Of a DNA stretch of 64,000 bases, positions 25,768-36,028 are shown one piece after another (position 1 is the first letter of the stretch; the number at the start of each line of letters is the position of its first letter). The stretch lies in NCBI GenBank assembly GCA_035911095.1, contig JAMHWF010000125.1, positions 1 through 64,000 on the forward strand, given 5' to 3'. This DNA is from JAMHWF01 sp035911095. GTDB lineage: Bacteria; Pseudomonadota; Gammaproteobacteria; Burkholderiales; Burkholderiaceae_C. The position numbers and the translations under genes are program-made. Under the pieces are notes generated by a model. The model was not told the DNA's origin. It saw only the letters and a program-made list of their open reading frames with translations, and did no database searches.

Positions 25768-26915
25768 GGTCGCCGCTCCCTCGCCGCCGGCGCCTCTCGC
25801 CCGCGCGGACGACGCTCGCGGTGCTCGCCGCAACTGCTGCGTTGCTGGTGGGCTGCGGCAGCGCCCCGAAGCCCAAGCCCACGCCGCTGGAACCGGTGAC
25901 GCCGGAGATCGCGGTCGAGCGCGTCTGGCAGCAGCGGCTCGGCCGCGTCACGCTGCCGCTGCGCGTCGCCGTCGGTGACGGCAGTTTCACCGTCGCCGAC
26001 GACGGCGGGCGGGTCGTCGCCTACGCCGCGGCCGACGGGCGCGAGCTTTGGCGCGTCGACGTCGGGGCCGGCATCGCCGCCGGCGTCGGCAGCGACGGGC
26101 GCCGCGCTGCGGTCGTGACGCGCGACAACGAGCTCGTCGTGCTCGACGGTGGCCAGGTGGCCTGGCGCACGCGGCTCGCCTCGCGCGTGACCACGCCCCC
26201 GCTCGTCGCCGGCGAACGGGTCTTCGTGATGGGTGTCGACCGTGCGGTGCTCGGCTTCGACGGCATCGACGGCAGGCCGCTCTGGCGCCTGCAGCGTCCG
26301 GGCGACGCGCTGACGCTGGCCGAGGCGGGCGTCGTCTCGCCGTTCCGCGACACGCTGCTGGTCGGGCAGGGCCCGCGCCTGGCAGGCGTCGACCCGCTGC
26401 GCGGCAGCGTGCGCTGGGAGCTGCCGGTGGCCACGCCGCGCGGCACCAACGAGGTCGAGCGCCTGGCCGACCTGGTCGGCCCGCCGGCGCGCGTCGGCTC
26501 GGTGTATTGCATGCGCGCCTTCCAGTCGGCCGTAGGTTGCGTCGATGCCGAGACGAACGCCTTGCGCTGGTCGCGCAACACCGGCGGGATCGACCCGATC
26601 GCGGGCGACGAGGCGCATGTCGCCGGCGCCGACGCGAGCGACCGCGTCACCGCCTGGCGCACCGCCAACGGCGACGTCGCCTGGACCTCGGAGCGGCTGC
26701 TCTATCGCGAGCTCGGTGCGCCGGCCGCCTTCGGCGGTGCGTTCGTCTTCGGTGACTTCGAAGGGCAGCTGCACTTCCTGGCGGCCAGCGACGGCCACCT
26801 GCAGCTGCGCCTTCCGACCGACGGCAGCGCGATCGCGGTGCCGCCGGCGCAGGCCGACGGCACGCTGCTCGTCGTCACGCGCGACGGCGGCCTGTTCGCC
26901 TACCGGCGCCGCTGA
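25764..26915 (+). CDS. bamB: Outer membrane assembly lipoprotein BamB
   Basis: A 383-residue beta-propeller lipoprotein of the BAM complex that binds BamA POTRA domains. The signal peptide ends in the lipobox LLVGC with Cys31. PQQ-like propeller repeats recur: AAADGRELWRVDVG, GIDGRPLWRLQRPGD, LRGSVRWELPVA and ASDGHLQLRLPTDG. It is coupled to yfgM by a 4-nt overlap and lies 43 nt ahead of der, the same order as in E. coli. BamA and BamD are encoded elsewhere in this window. Confidence 0.95.
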   Translation: MRSPLPRRRRLSPARTTLAVLAATAALLVGCGSAPKPKPTPLEPVTPEIAVERVWQQRLGRVTLPLRVAVGDGSFTVADDGGRVVAYAAADGRELWRVDVGAGIAAGVGSDGRRAAVVTRDNELVVLDGGQVAWRTRLASRVTTPPLVAGERVFVMGVDRAVLGFDGIDGRPLWRLQRPGDALTLAEAGVVSPFRDTLLVGQGPRLAGVDPLRGSVRWELPVATPRGTNEVERLADLVGPPARVGSVYCMRAFQSAVGCVDAETNALRWSRNTGGIDPIAGDEAHVAGADASDRVTAWRTANGDVAWTSERLLYRELGAPAAFGGAFVFGDFEGQLHFLAASDGHLQLRLPTDGSAIAVPPAQADGTLLVVTRDGGLFAYRRR

Positions 26916-26958
26916 GGCGTCGGATGACGGCCGGCTCCGGCACACGAGGCTTGCGCAG

Positions 26959-28302
26959 GTGAAGCCGGTCATCGCGATCGTCGGGCGGCCGAACGTCGGC
27001 AAGTCGACGCTGTTCAACCGCATCACGAAGAGCCGCGACGCGATCGTGGCCGACTTCGCCGGCCTGACGCGCGACCGCCACTATGGCGACGCGCAGCTGG
27101 GCGAGCGTGAGTTCATCGTCGTCGACACCGGCGGCTTCGAACCCGACAGCACCACCGGCATCGTGCGCGAGATGGCGCGCCAGACGCGCGCCGCGGTGGC
27201 CGAATCGGACGTCGTCGTCTTCGTGGTCGACCTGCGCGCCGGCGTCTCGGCGCAGGACGACGACATCGCGCGCTTCCTGCGCGCCGCCGGCAAGCCCGTC
27301 GTGCTGGCGGCGAACAAGGCCGAGGGGATGAGCGAATCGCCGGCGCTGGGCGAGTTCTTCGAGCTCGGGCTGGGTGAGGTGCATCCGGTGTCCGCCGCGC
27401 ACGGCCACGGCGTGCGCAGCCTGCTCGAGGCGGTGCTCGAGCGCCTGCCGCCGGCGTTGCGCGACACCGAGCCCGAGGAGGACGGCGAGAGCGCGCCGAT
27501 CCGCCTGGCGGTGGCGGGCCGTCCGAACGTCGGCAAGTCGACGCTGATCAACACCTGGCTCGGCGAGGAGCGCCTCGTCGCGTTCGACCAGCCGGGTACG
27601 ACGCGCGACGCGATCAGCGTGCCCTTCGAGCGCCACGGGCAGCGCTTCCAGTTGATCGACACCGCCGGCCTGCGGCGCAAGGGACGCGTGTTCGAAGCGG
27701 TCGAGAAGTTCTCGGTCGTCAAGACGTTGCAAGCGATTGCCGACGCGAACGTCGTGCTGCTGTTGCTCGACGCGACCCAGGGCGTGACCGACCAGGACGC
27801 GCACATTGCGGGCTACGTGCTCGACAGCGGCCGCGCGGTCGTGCTGGCGGTCAACAAGTGGGACGCGGTCGACGCCTACCAGCGCCAGATGCTCGAACGC
27901 TCGATCGCGCAGCGCCTCGCGTTCCTGAAGTTCGCGCCGGTGCTGCAGATCTCGGCGCTGAAGCGGCAGGGGCTGGGGCCGCTGTGGAAGGCGATCGCCG
28001 AGGCGCATGCCTCGGCCTGGCGCAAGATGCCCACGCCGGTCCTGACGCGCCTGCTGCATCAGGCGGTCGAACATCAGGCGCCCAAGCGGGTCGGCATGTT
28101 CCGGCCGAAGCCGCGCTACGCGCACCAGGGCGGGTCGAATCCCCCTCTCGTCGTCGTGCACGGCAACTCGCTCGAGCATGTGACGGACAGTTATCGACGG
28201 TTTCTGGAGAGTCGAATTCGCGAGCATTTCAAGCTCGTCGGCACCCCATTGCGCATTGAAATGCGCAGCTCGCGGAACCCCTTCCGGGAAAAGGACTCGT
28301 AA
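26959..28302 (+). CDS. der: Ribosome-assembly GTPase Der (EngA)
   Basis: A 447-residue protein with two tandem GTPase domains needed for 50S subunit maturation. The first P-loop is GRPNVGKSTLFNR near residue 8 and the second is GRPNVGKSTLINT near residue 190. G2-G4 elements follow each, for example VVDTGGFEPD, LIDTAGLRRKG and AVNKWDAVD. The C-terminal KH-like domain ends at MRSSRNPFREKDS. The start is GTG 26959 (VKPVIAIVGRPNVGKS); the open frame upstream overlaps bamB and is not coding. Length agrees with betaproteobacterial Der. Confidence 0.97.
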   Translation: MKPVIAIVGRPNVGKSTLFNRITKSRDAIVADFAGLTRDRHYGDAQLGEREFIVVDTGGFEPDSTTGIVREMARQTRAAVAESDVVVFVVDLRAGVSAQDDDIARFLRAAGKPVVLAANKAEGMSESPALGEFFELGLGEVHPVSAAHGHGVRSLLEAVLERLPPALRDTEPEEDGESAPIRLAVAGRPNVGKSTLINTWLGEERLVAFDQPGTTRDAISVPFERHGQRFQLIDTAGLRRKGRVFEAVEKFSVVKTLQAIADANVVLLLLDATQGVTDQDAHIAGYVLDSGRAVVLAVNKWDAVDAYQRQMLERSIAQRLAFLKFAPVLQISALKRQGLGPLWKAIAEAHASAWRKMPTPVLTRLLHQAVEHQAPKRVGMFRPKPRYAHQGGSNPPLVVVHGNSLEHVTDSYRRFLESRIREHFKLVGTPLRIEMRSSRNPFREKDS

Positions 28303-28377
28303 GCCCCTTTGGCGACATTGCACCGCACAACGGTGTGTTAACGTGACGCCTTGTCGAACCCCATCACGGAGCATATC

Positions 28378-28620
28378 GTGAGCAACAAAGGGCAGCTCCT
28401 ACAAGACCCCTTCCTGAACCTCCTGCGCAAAGAACACGTGCCGGTGTCGATCTATCTCGTCAACGGCATCAAGCTGCAGGGCCATATCGAATCATTCGAT
28501 CAATACGTGGTTCTGCTGCGCAATACGGTGACCCAGATGGTCTACAAGCACGCGATCTCTACCGTCGTGCCTGGGCGCGCCGTGAACTTCCATCCCAACG
28601 AGCCGAGCGAACAGCCCTGA
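28378..28620 (+). CDS. hfq: RNA chaperone Hfq
   Basis: An 80-residue Sm-like hexameric RNA chaperone that pairs small RNAs with mRNAs. The start is GTG 28378, giving the canonical MSNKGQLLQDPFLNLLRKEH, with GGAG at 28368-28371. The TTG further upstream is rejected. The Sm2 motif is VYKHAISTVVP and the proximal-face residues QDPFLN are intact. The C-terminal tail is short, as usual in betaproteobacteria. A small CACCG/CGGTG hairpin lies at 28321-28335 in the der-hfq gap. It precedes hflX, hflK and hflC, a widely conserved order. Confidence 0.97.
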   Translation: MSNKGQLLQDPFLNLLRKEHVPVSIYLVNGIKLQGHIESFDQYVVLLRNTVTQMVYKHAISTVVPGRAVNFHPNEPSEQP

Positions 28621-28682
28621 ACGCATCGCCCGTCCGTCAAGACCTGGCGAATCCGTCCGCGCAGCACGCGGCTGGCGCGGGT

Positions 28683-29942
28683 GTGCGTGCGGCGCATGGC
28701 GCAGGGGCTGACCTGGTGCCGCCGCGCCCGCGGGCCGTGCTCGTCGGCGTCGACTTCGGCGACGACACCGCCTTCGACCCGAGCCTCGACGAACTGGCCC
28801 TGCTGGCCGAGTCCGCCGGCGACGAGCCGGTGGCGCGCATCGTCGCGCGCCGGCGGGCGCCGGATGCGGCGCTGTTCATCGGCTCGGGCAAGGCCGACGA
28901 GATCAGGTCACTGGTGCTGGGGCACGACGCGGCCGCTGTGCTGTTCGACCAGGCGCTGTCGCCCGCGCAACAGCGCAACCTCGAGCAGTTCCTCGGCGTG
29001 CCGGTGGCCGACCGCACGATGCTGATCCTCGAGATCTTCGCCGAGCGGGCGCGCAGCCACGAGGGCAAGCTGCAAGTCGAACTGGCGCGCCTGCAGTACC
29101 TGTCGACCCGCCTGGTGCGGCGCTGGAGTCACCTCGAGCGCCAGCGCGGCGGCATCGGTGCGCGCGGCGGCCCGGGCGAGGCGCAGATCGAGCTCGACCG
29201 GCGCATGATCGGCGAGCGCATCAAGTCGGTATCGGCGCGGCTCGACAAGGTCAAGCGCCAACGCGACACGCAGCGGCGGGCGCGGACGCGCAGCGGCACC
29301 TTCCGCGTCTCGCTCGTCGGCTACACCAACGCCGGCAAGTCGACGCTCTTCAACACGCTCGCGAAGGCGCGCGCCTTCGCCGCCGACCAGTTGTTCGCGA
29401 CGCTCGACACCACCACGCGCCAGCTTTGGCTGGAGGACGCGGGGCGCGCCGTCTCGCTGTCGGACACGGTCGGCTTCATCCGCGACCTGCCGCACAAGCT
29501 GGTCGAGGCCTTCAAGGCGACGCTGCAGGAGACGGCCGACGCGGATCTGCTGCTGCACGTCGTCGATGCCTCGAGCCCGGTACTCGAAGAGCAGCGGCGC
29601 GAGGTCGAGCGCGTACTGGCCGACATCGGCGCCGAGCGCGTGCCGCAGATCGTTGTCTTCAACAAGCTTGACCGCCTGGCCCCGAGCCAGCGGCCGCGCA
29701 CGCTCGTCGATGCGGTCGAATGGGACGGCGTGCGGCGCCCGCGCGTCTTCGTGAGCGCGCTCGAAGGCGAAGGGCTCGACGTGCTGCGGCGTGAAATCGC
29801 GCGGGCGGTGTCCGTGACGGCCGCGGCCTTTGCGGTGCCCGCCGATGCGGACGAGGACGTGGCGCCGTCGGACGTTACCGACGATGCGCACGTGTTTGCG
29901 GAACCGACAGTCGAGGCACAGCCTCACAAAACGACAAGATGA
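28683..29942 (+). CDS. hflX: Ribosome-associated GTPase HflX
   Basis: A 419-residue HflX that splits stalled 70S ribosomes under stress. The N-terminal HflX domain contains DAALFIGSGKADEIRSLV and QQRNLEQFLGVPVADRTMLI. A glycine-rich linker loop GGIGARGGPGEAQIELDRR follows. The GTPase domain has SLVGYTNAGKSTLFNTL, LFATLDTTTRQLWL, LSDTVGFIRDLPHKLVEAFK and VFNKLDRL. The start is uncertain: GTG 28683 has no clear ribosome-binding site, and the frame is open back into hfq with no ATG. A start closer to hfq or at a downstream GTG cannot be excluded. The stop overlaps hflK as ATGA. Confidence 0.92.
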   Translation: MRAAHGAGADLVPPRPRAVLVGVDFGDDTAFDPSLDELALLAESAGDEPVARIVARRRAPDAALFIGSGKADEIRSLVLGHDAAAVLFDQALSPAQQRNLEQFLGVPVADRTMLILEIFAERARSHEGKLQVELARLQYLSTRLVRRWSHLERQRGGIGARGGPGEAQIELDRRMIGERIKSVSARLDKVKRQRDTQRRARTRSGTFRVSLVGYTNAGKSTLFNTLAKARAFAADQLFATLDTTTRQLWLEDAGRAVSLSDTVGFIRDLPHKLVEAFKATLQETADADLLLHVVDASSPVLEEQRREVERVLADIGAERVPQIVVFNKLDRLAPSQRPRTLVDAVEWDGVRRPRVFVSALEGEGLDVLRREIARAVSVTAAAFAVPADADEDVAPSDVTDDAHVFAEPTVEAQPHKTTR

Positions 29943-31285
29943 GTTCGACCGATTCCCTCACTCGCAGACCGGCTGGCGGCTGGGCGGCCGTCGCGCGCGC
30001 TGCGCTGGCCCTCGCGGCCGGCGGCTGGGCCTCTCTCACGCAAGGGCGCGGCGCCCGGGTCGGCGGCGCCGGGCCCGATGGCCGGCCGGAGCCGGTCCGC
30101 AACAAGGGCCGCAACGACGGGCCGCCCGATCTCGACGAGTTGTGGCGCGACTTCAATCGCAAGTTGTCCGGTCTCTTCGGCGGCAAGGGTGGCGGGCCGC
30201 AGCGCGGTGGCGACAGCGGCGGCGCCGGTGGCGGCGGCTCCGGCTTCCAGCCCGACATGAAGAGCGCGGGCATCGGCGTCGGCCTGATCGCCGCGGTGGT
30301 CGCGCTGATCTGGCTCGGCAGCGGCTTCTTCATCGTGCAGGAAGGGCAGCAGGCCGTCGTGACGTCCTTCGGCCGCTACAGCCACACCGCCGACGCCGGC
30401 TTCCAGTACCGCTGGCCTTATCCGTTCCAGGCCCACGAGACGGTGCCGGTGACGCAACTGCGTTCGGTCGAGGTGGGGCGCAGCAGCGTCACCCAGGCGA
30501 CCGGCCTGCGCGACTCGTCGATGCTGACGCAGGACGAGAACATCATCGACATCCGGTTCACCGTGCAGTACCGGCTGAAGGATGCGCGCGCCTACCTGTT
30601 CGAGAACCGCAACCCCGACGAGGCCGTGGTGCAGGCGGCGGAGTCCGCGGTGCGCGAGATCGTCGGCCGCAGCCGCGTCGACTCGGTGCTCTACGAGCAG
30701 CGAGACGCGATCGCGCAGGACCTGGTGCGGTCGGTGCAGGCGCAGCTGGACAAGCTCAACGCAGGCATCATCGTGTCCAACGTCAACGTGCAGAACGTGC
30801 AGGTACCCGAGCAGGTGCAGGCCGCCTTCAACGATGCCGTGAAGGCAAGCGCCGACCGCGACCGCTTCAAGAACGAGGGCGACGCCTACGCCGCCGACGT
30901 CATTCCCCGCGCACAGGGTACGGCCGCCCGGCTGCGTGAAGAGGCCGAAGGCTACCGCCAGCGGGTGATCGCGCAATCCGAAGGTGATGCGCAGCGCTTC
31001 CGTTCGGTGCTTGCCGAGTACCAGAAGGCGCCCGCGGTGACGCGTGACAGGCTTTACATCGAGACGATGCAACAGGTCTACACCAACGTCAGCAAGGTAA
31101 TGGTCGAGAGCCGCAACGGCTCGAACCTGCTCTACCTGCCGCTCGACAAGCTGATGCAGCAGTCGACCACGGTCGCACCGTCGGCGGCTTCTGCAGCGCC
31201 CACGCCGACCGAGACCCTGCCGATGTCGCCCAGCGACGTGCGCCTGCGTGAGAGCCAGCGCACGCGCGAGCGCGACAGCCGCTGA
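29939..31285 (+). CDS. hflK: FtsH protease regulator subunit HflK
   Basis: A 448-residue SPFH/band-7 membrane protein that with HflC encloses FtsH in the inner membrane. The N-terminal 100 residues are cytoplasmic, Gly/Arg-rich and disordered, with DLDELWRDFNRKLSGLFGG. One transmembrane helix follows (IGVGLIAAVVALIWLGSGFF). The SPFH domain begins VQEGQQAVVTSFGRYSHTAD and continues with DENIIDIRFTVQYRLKDARA. A long helical region runs to PTPTETLPMSPSDVRLRESQ. It is coupled to hflX by 4 nt and is 15 nt from hflC. Confidence 0.95.
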   Translation: MSSTDSLTRRPAGGWAAVARAALALAAGGWASLTQGRGARVGGAGPDGRPEPVRNKGRNDGPPDLDELWRDFNRKLSGLFGGKGGGPQRGGDSGGAGGGGSGFQPDMKSAGIGVGLIAAVVALIWLGSGFFIVQEGQQAVVTSFGRYSHTADAGFQYRWPYPFQAHETVPVTQLRSVEVGRSSVTQATGLRDSSMLTQDENIIDIRFTVQYRLKDARAYLFENRNPDEAVVQAAESAVREIVGRSRVDSVLYEQRDAIAQDLVRSVQAQLDKLNAGIIVSNVNVQNVQVPEQVQAAFNDAVKASADRDRFKNEGDAYAADVIPRAQGTAARLREEAEGYRQRVIAQSEGDAQRFRSVLAEYQKAPAVTRDRLYIETMQQVYTNVSKVMVESRNGSNLLYLPLDKLMQQSTTVAPSAASAAPTPTETLPMSPSDVRLRESQRTRERDSR

Positions 31286-31300
31286 GTGGAGGAGACGCAC

Positions 31301-32185
31301 ATGAACCGCATCGGATTCATCGTCGCCGGCCTGCTGCTGCTGTTGATGGCGGCCTCGTCGACGCTGTTCATCGTCGACCAGCGCCAGGTGGCCGCGGTCT
31401 TCGCGCTCGGCGAGATCAAGGAAGTCATCACGACGCCGGGCCTGAAGGTCAAGCTGCCGCCGCCGTTCCAGAACGTCGTCTTCCTCGACAAGCGCATCCA
31501 GACCCTCGACAGCCCGGAGACGCGGCCGATCTTCACTGCCGAGAAGAAGAGCCTGGTCGTCGACTGGATGGTGAAGTGGCGCATCTCCGAGCCGCGCCAG
31601 TTCATTCGCAACAACGGCGTCGACCTGCGCAACCTCGAGAACCGCCTGGCACCGGTGGTGCAAGCCGCCTTCAACGAGGAAATCACGCGGCGCACCGTCA
31701 GCGGCGTGCTGGCGACCGAGCGCGAGGCGGTGATGCGTGGCGTCGCCAACCGGCTGACCGACGAATCGGAGGCCTTCGGCATCGAGATCCTCGACGTCCG
31801 CGTGAAGCGCGTCGACTTCGTCGCCGACATCACCGACGCCGTTTATCGCCGCATGGAGTCCGAGCGCAAGCGCGTCGCCAACGAACTGCGCTCGCAGGGC
31901 CTGGCCGACTCGGAGAAGATCCGCGCCGATGCCGACCGCCAGCGCGAAGTGATCGTCGCCGAGGCCTATCGCGATGCCCAGAAGTCGATGGGTGAGGGCG
32001 ACGCGCGCTCGACCGCCGTCTTCGCCGACGCCTTCGGCCGTGACCCGCAGTTCGCCCAGTTCTATCGCAGTCTCGAGGCCTACCGGTCGAGCTTCCGCGG
32101 CAAGAACGACGTGATGGTGCTCGACCCGAGCAACGAGTTCTTCAAGGTGATGCAGGGAGCGGGCAGCCTGCCCACCAACCGCTGA
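31301..32185 (+). CDS. hflC: FtsH protease regulator subunit HflC
   Basis: A 294-residue partner of HflK. A single N-terminal transmembrane helix (FIVAGLLLLLMAASSTLFIV) leads to an SPFH domain: DQRQVAAVFALGEIKEVITT, LVVDWMVKWRISEPRQFIRN and DVRVKRVDFVADITDAVYRR. The C-terminal helix has RADADRQREVIVAEAYRDAQ. ATG 31301 has GGAGGAG at 31288-31294 and is preferred over the upstream frame start. The order hfq-hflX-hflK-hflC is intact. Confidence 0.96.
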   Translation: MNRIGFIVAGLLLLLMAASSTLFIVDQRQVAAVFALGEIKEVITTPGLKVKLPPPFQNVVFLDKRIQTLDSPETRPIFTAEKKSLVVDWMVKWRISEPRQFIRNNGVDLRNLENRLAPVVQAAFNEEITRRTVSGVLATEREAVMRGVANRLTDESEAFGIEILDVRVKRVDFVADITDAVYRRMESERKRVANELRSQGLADSEKIRADADRQREVIVAEAYRDAQKSMGEGDARSTAVFADAFGRDPQFAQFYRSLEAYRSSFRGKNDVMVLDPSNEFFKVMQGAGSLPTNR

Positions 32186-32197
32186 ACGGCACCGCCG

Positions 32198-32386
32198 GTG
32201 GGCGACCTGCTGCTCGGCGCGTTCGGGCTGATGCTGATCATCGAGGGGCTGCTGCCCTTCATCAGCCCGGCCACCTGGCGGGAGGCCTTCCGCCGGGCGA
32301 CCGAGATGAACGACGGGCAGATCCGTTTCATCGGGCTGGCGAGCATGCTGGCCGGCGTCGTCATGTGGCTGCTGTTCGGGCCCTGA
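32198..32386 (+). CDS. DUF2065 small membrane protein (YjeT-like)
   Basis: A 62-residue protein with two hydrophobic helices: LLLGAFGLMLIIEGLLPFI and IGLASMLAGVVMWLLFG. The P-x-x-W-R motif between them (SPATWREAFRRATEM) is the DUF2065 signature. The start is GTG 32198, 12 nt after hflC. E. coli yjeT also sits downstream of hflC, so the position is conserved. Function is unknown; a role linked to HflKC/FtsH is only suggested by context. Confidence 0.85.
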   Translation: MGDLLLGAFGLMLIIEGLLPFISPATWREAFRRATEMNDGQIRFIGLASMLAGVVMWLLFGP

Positions 32387-32565
32387 CATCGGCCGACCAG
32401 CGCCGCAATGCCGCTTGCGCGCCTTGGCGCGAGCTTCGTCCGGACTGCATCGCCTGCCTCTCGCGCCACTCGCAGGCCTCTGTCGCATTGACGCTCAAGA
32501 GGGCGCGGTGAGTGCGGCCGTTAGAATCGACCGCTTCGTCGCTTCGTCGCTTCGGCTGTCCTCCC
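32387..32565 (+). other. Intergenic region with two hairpins and a hisZ promoter candidate
   Basis: This 179-nt gap ends the hfq-hflXKC-DUF2065 series. It contains an imperfect hairpin built on CGCGC/GCGCG at 32418-32431 and a second, GCCTGC/GCAGGC, at 32452-32457 and 32472-32477. Neither is followed by a T-run. A TTGACG sequence at 32488-32493 looks like a -35 but stands 28 nt from the TAGAAT at 32522, too far for a normal promoter. Confidence 0.3.
32522..32527 (+). promoter_or_regulatory. Putative -10 box of hisZ-purA
   Basis: TAGAAT lies 38 nt before the hisZ ATG in otherwise GC-rich DNA. The same hexamer recurs before other transcription units here (tRNA-Leu, ppsA, skp). A properly spaced -35 was not found. 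Confidence 0.4.
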
Positions 32566-33741
32566 ATGTCCTCCGCTTGGCTGCTGCCCGAGCACATTGC
32601 CGATGTTCTGCCTGCGGAGGCGCGCCGGGTCGAAGACCTGCGACGCACGATGCTCGACGTTGCACGCAGCCACGGCTTCGAACTGGTGATGCCGCCGCTC
32701 CTCGAGCACCTGGAGTCCTTGCTGAGCGGCAGTGGCCCCGAGCTTGACCATGAACTCGACCTGCGCACGTTCAAGCTGGTCGACCAGTTGAGCGGCCGCA
32801 CGCTCGGTGTGCGGGCGGACACCACGCCCCAGGTCGCGCGCATCGACGCCCACCTGCTGAACCGCCAGGGCGTGGCGCGCCTGTGCTACTGCGGCCCGGT
32901 GCTGCACACCCGTCCCGCGGCGCCACTGGCCACGCGCGAGCCGCTCCAGTTCGGCGCCGAGACCTACGGCCATGCCGGACTGGAAGCCGACCTCGAGATC
33001 CTCGAGATCGCGATTGCTTCGCTGTCGCAGGTCGGTCTGCGCGACCTCGCGCTGGACATGGCTGATGCGCGCATCGTGCGGGGCGTGCTGTCGGGCGTGC
33101 CGCTCGACGCGATCGCGCTGGAGGCGGTCGTGGCCGCCTTGGCGGCGAAGGACGCGGCGCAACTGGTCGAGGTGGCTCGCGCCTTCCCGGAGCCGTCGCG
33201 CCTCGCGCTGACCGCGCTCACCTCGCTCTACGGCGGTGTCGAGGTGCTGGCCCTGGCGCGGAGCGAACTGCCGGACCGGCCGTTGATTCGCGCGGCGCTC
33301 GACGACCTGACCTGGCTTTCCGAGCAGGTGCGCCGCGCCCAGCCTGGCGTGGCCCTCGGCTTCGACCTGGCCGACCTGCGCGGCTATGCCTATTACAGCG
33401 GCCCCCGCTTCGCGCTCTACGCGAGCGGCTCGAGCGACGCGGTGGCGCGCGGCGGCCGCTACGACGAAGTCGGCGCCGCCTTCGGGCGCAACCGGCCGGC
33501 GGTCGGCTTCAGCATGGACCTGAAGCAGGTCGCCGCGCTGGCCCGGCCGCCGGAGCCGCGTGGCGCCATCCGCGCGGCCTGGAGCGAGGAGCCGGAGTTG
33601 CGCGCGATGGTGCGGCGCCTGCGCGAGTCGGGCGAAACCGTGGTCTGGACGCTGCCCGGCCATGAGCACGAGGCCCAGGAGTTCGCCTGTGACCGCGAGC
33701 TCGTTGCGTCGGCCGAGGGCTGGCAGTTGCAGCCCATCTGA
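32566..33741 (+). CDS. hisZ: ATP phosphoribosyltransferase regulatory subunit HisZ
   Basis: A 391-residue HisRS-like protein without synthetase function. It pairs with the short-form HisG to make and regulate the first step of histidine synthesis. The start is WLLPEHIADVLPAEARRVED rather than a synthetase N-terminus. Motif-2-like RLCYCGPVLHTRPAAPLATR and the later DLRGYAYYSGPRFALYASGS and ARGGRYDEVGAAFGRNRPAV are HisZ-type. The tRNA anticodon-binding domain is missing, leaving only a short C-terminal region. ATG 32566 is chosen over the in-frame upstream start. The order hflC-hisZ-purA is common in Burkholderiales. Confidence 0.93.
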   Translation: MSSAWLLPEHIADVLPAEARRVEDLRRTMLDVARSHGFELVMPPLLEHLESLLSGSGPELDHELDLRTFKLVDQLSGRTLGVRADTTPQVARIDAHLLNRQGVARLCYCGPVLHTRPAAPLATREPLQFGAETYGHAGLEADLEILEIAIASLSQVGLRDLALDMADARIVRGVLSGVPLDAIALEAVVAALAAKDAAQLVEVARAFPEPSRLALTALTSLYGGVEVLALARSELPDRPLIRAALDDLTWLSEQVRRAQPGVALGFDLADLRGYAYYSGPRFALYASGSSDAVARGGRYDEVGAAFGRNRPAVGFSMDLKQVAALARPPEPRGAIRAAWSEEPELRAMVRRLRESGETVVWTLPGHEHEAQEFACDRELVASAEGWQLQPI

Positions 33742-33811
33742 CCGGCGCCGAGGCAGGCGAGGCATCCGGCCCCCACCCACTTCACGAACCCACAACACGG
33801 AACGAGACGCG

Positions 33812-35164
<1,353 letters not shown>

Positions 35165-35208
35165 CGCCGCGAACCCGACCGCCCCCGACACCCCCGGAGC
35201 CCAGACGC

Positions 35209-35730
35209 ATGCTGACCGACGACGGCAAACACCTCTACGTGTCCTGGGACGAGTACCACCGGCTGATCGAACGCCTGGCGCTCAAGGTGCATGCCTCGAA
35301 CTGGGACTTCGACCAGATCCTCTGCCTCGCGCGCGGCGGCATGCGGCCTGGTGACGTGCTGTCGCGGGTGTTCGACAAGCCGCTCGCGATCATGTCGACG
35401 AGTTCGTATCGCTCCGACGCCGGCACGATCCAGGGCCGGCTCGACATGGCGAAGTACATCACGCTGCCCAAGGGCGAACTGGCGGGGCGGGTGCTGCTCG
35501 TCGACGACCTGTCGGATTCCGGTGTCACGCTGCGGGCGGTGGTCGATCGCCTGCGCGGCATGCCGGCGATCAGCGAGCTGCGTTCGGCGGTGATCTGGAC
35601 GAAGGCAGTCTCGACCTACGAGCCCGACTACTACGTCGAACTGTTGCCGACGAGCCCCTGGATCCACCAGCCGTTCGAAGAGTACGACGGCCTGCGCCCC
35701 GAAGGTCTGGCGCGAAAGTTTGCGATCTGA
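35209..35730 (+). CDS. Purine phosphoribosyltransferase (xanthine/hypoxanthine type)
   Basis: A 173-residue PRTase. The N-terminal YVSWDEYHRLIERLALKV and LCLARGGMRPGDVLSRVF, then the PRPP loop RVLLVDDLSDSGVTLRAVVD, give the class. The short ending SPWIHQPFEEYDGLRPEGLA resembles xanthine-guanine PRTases. Position directly after purA supports purine salvage. ATG 35209 has GGAGCCC upstream. Substrate choice among xanthine, guanine and hypoxanthine cannot be settled by eye. Confidence 0.85.
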   Translation: MLTDDGKHLYVSWDEYHRLIERLALKVHASNWDFDQILCLARGGMRPGDVLSRVFDKPLAIMSTSSYRSDAGTIQGRLDMAKYITLPKGELAGRVLLVDDLSDSGVTLRAVVDRLRGMPAISELRSAVIWTKAVSTYEPDYYVELLPTSPWIHQPFEEYDGLRPEGLARKFAI

Positions 35731-35815
35731 GCCGCGGCCCCGGACCGGCGAAAGCGGCCCCGAGGCCGGGTGCGCAGGGAAGACACCCACCGAGATGCGT
35801 CCGAGAAAGGCGCAC

Positions 35816-35853
35816 ACAAAAAACAAGAGGGCCGACACGCTGTGTCGGCCCTC
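35816..35853 (-). terminator. Intrinsic terminator of tRNA-Leu
   Basis: A perfect 12-bp stem, GAGGGCCGACAC (35827-35838) and GTGTCGGCCCTC (35842-35853), closes a GCT loop. Read on the minus strand it is followed by TTGTTTTTTG, a textbook U-tract, 16 nt after the tRNA 3' end. On the plus strand there is no T-run, so it ends the tRNA transcript and not the upstream phosphoribosyltransferase message. Confidence 0.88.
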
Positions 35854-35869
35854 GATAATCGTCAACTTA

Positions 35870-35954
<85 letters not shown>

Positions 35955-35972
35955 AGGTGACTAAAGCCTTGG

Positions 35973-35978
35973 ATTCTA
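35973..35978 (-). promoter_or_regulatory. Putative -10 box of tRNA-Leu
   Basis: TAGAAT on the minus strand lies 19 nt upstream of the tRNA 5' end, the spacing expected for a stable RNA with a short leader. The same bases read TTCTAGCAT on the plus strand and lie inside the open reading frame upstream of the chosen rnr start, so the tRNA promoter and the rnr 5' region overlap. Confidence 0.5.
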
Positions 35979-36028
35979 GCATCAAGAACACTACCAACAC
36001 GCCAGCGCCTGCATTGAGCGGCGCGCTG

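Noticed and set aside
29924..32488. An 854-codon frame antisense to hflK and hflC
   Set aside because: Composition is typical of GC shadows; HflK and HflC are complete on the plus strand.
32566..33741. A second histidyl-tRNA synthetase
   Set aside because: It lacks the anticodon-binding domain and synthetase-specific histidine motifs; it fits HisZ.
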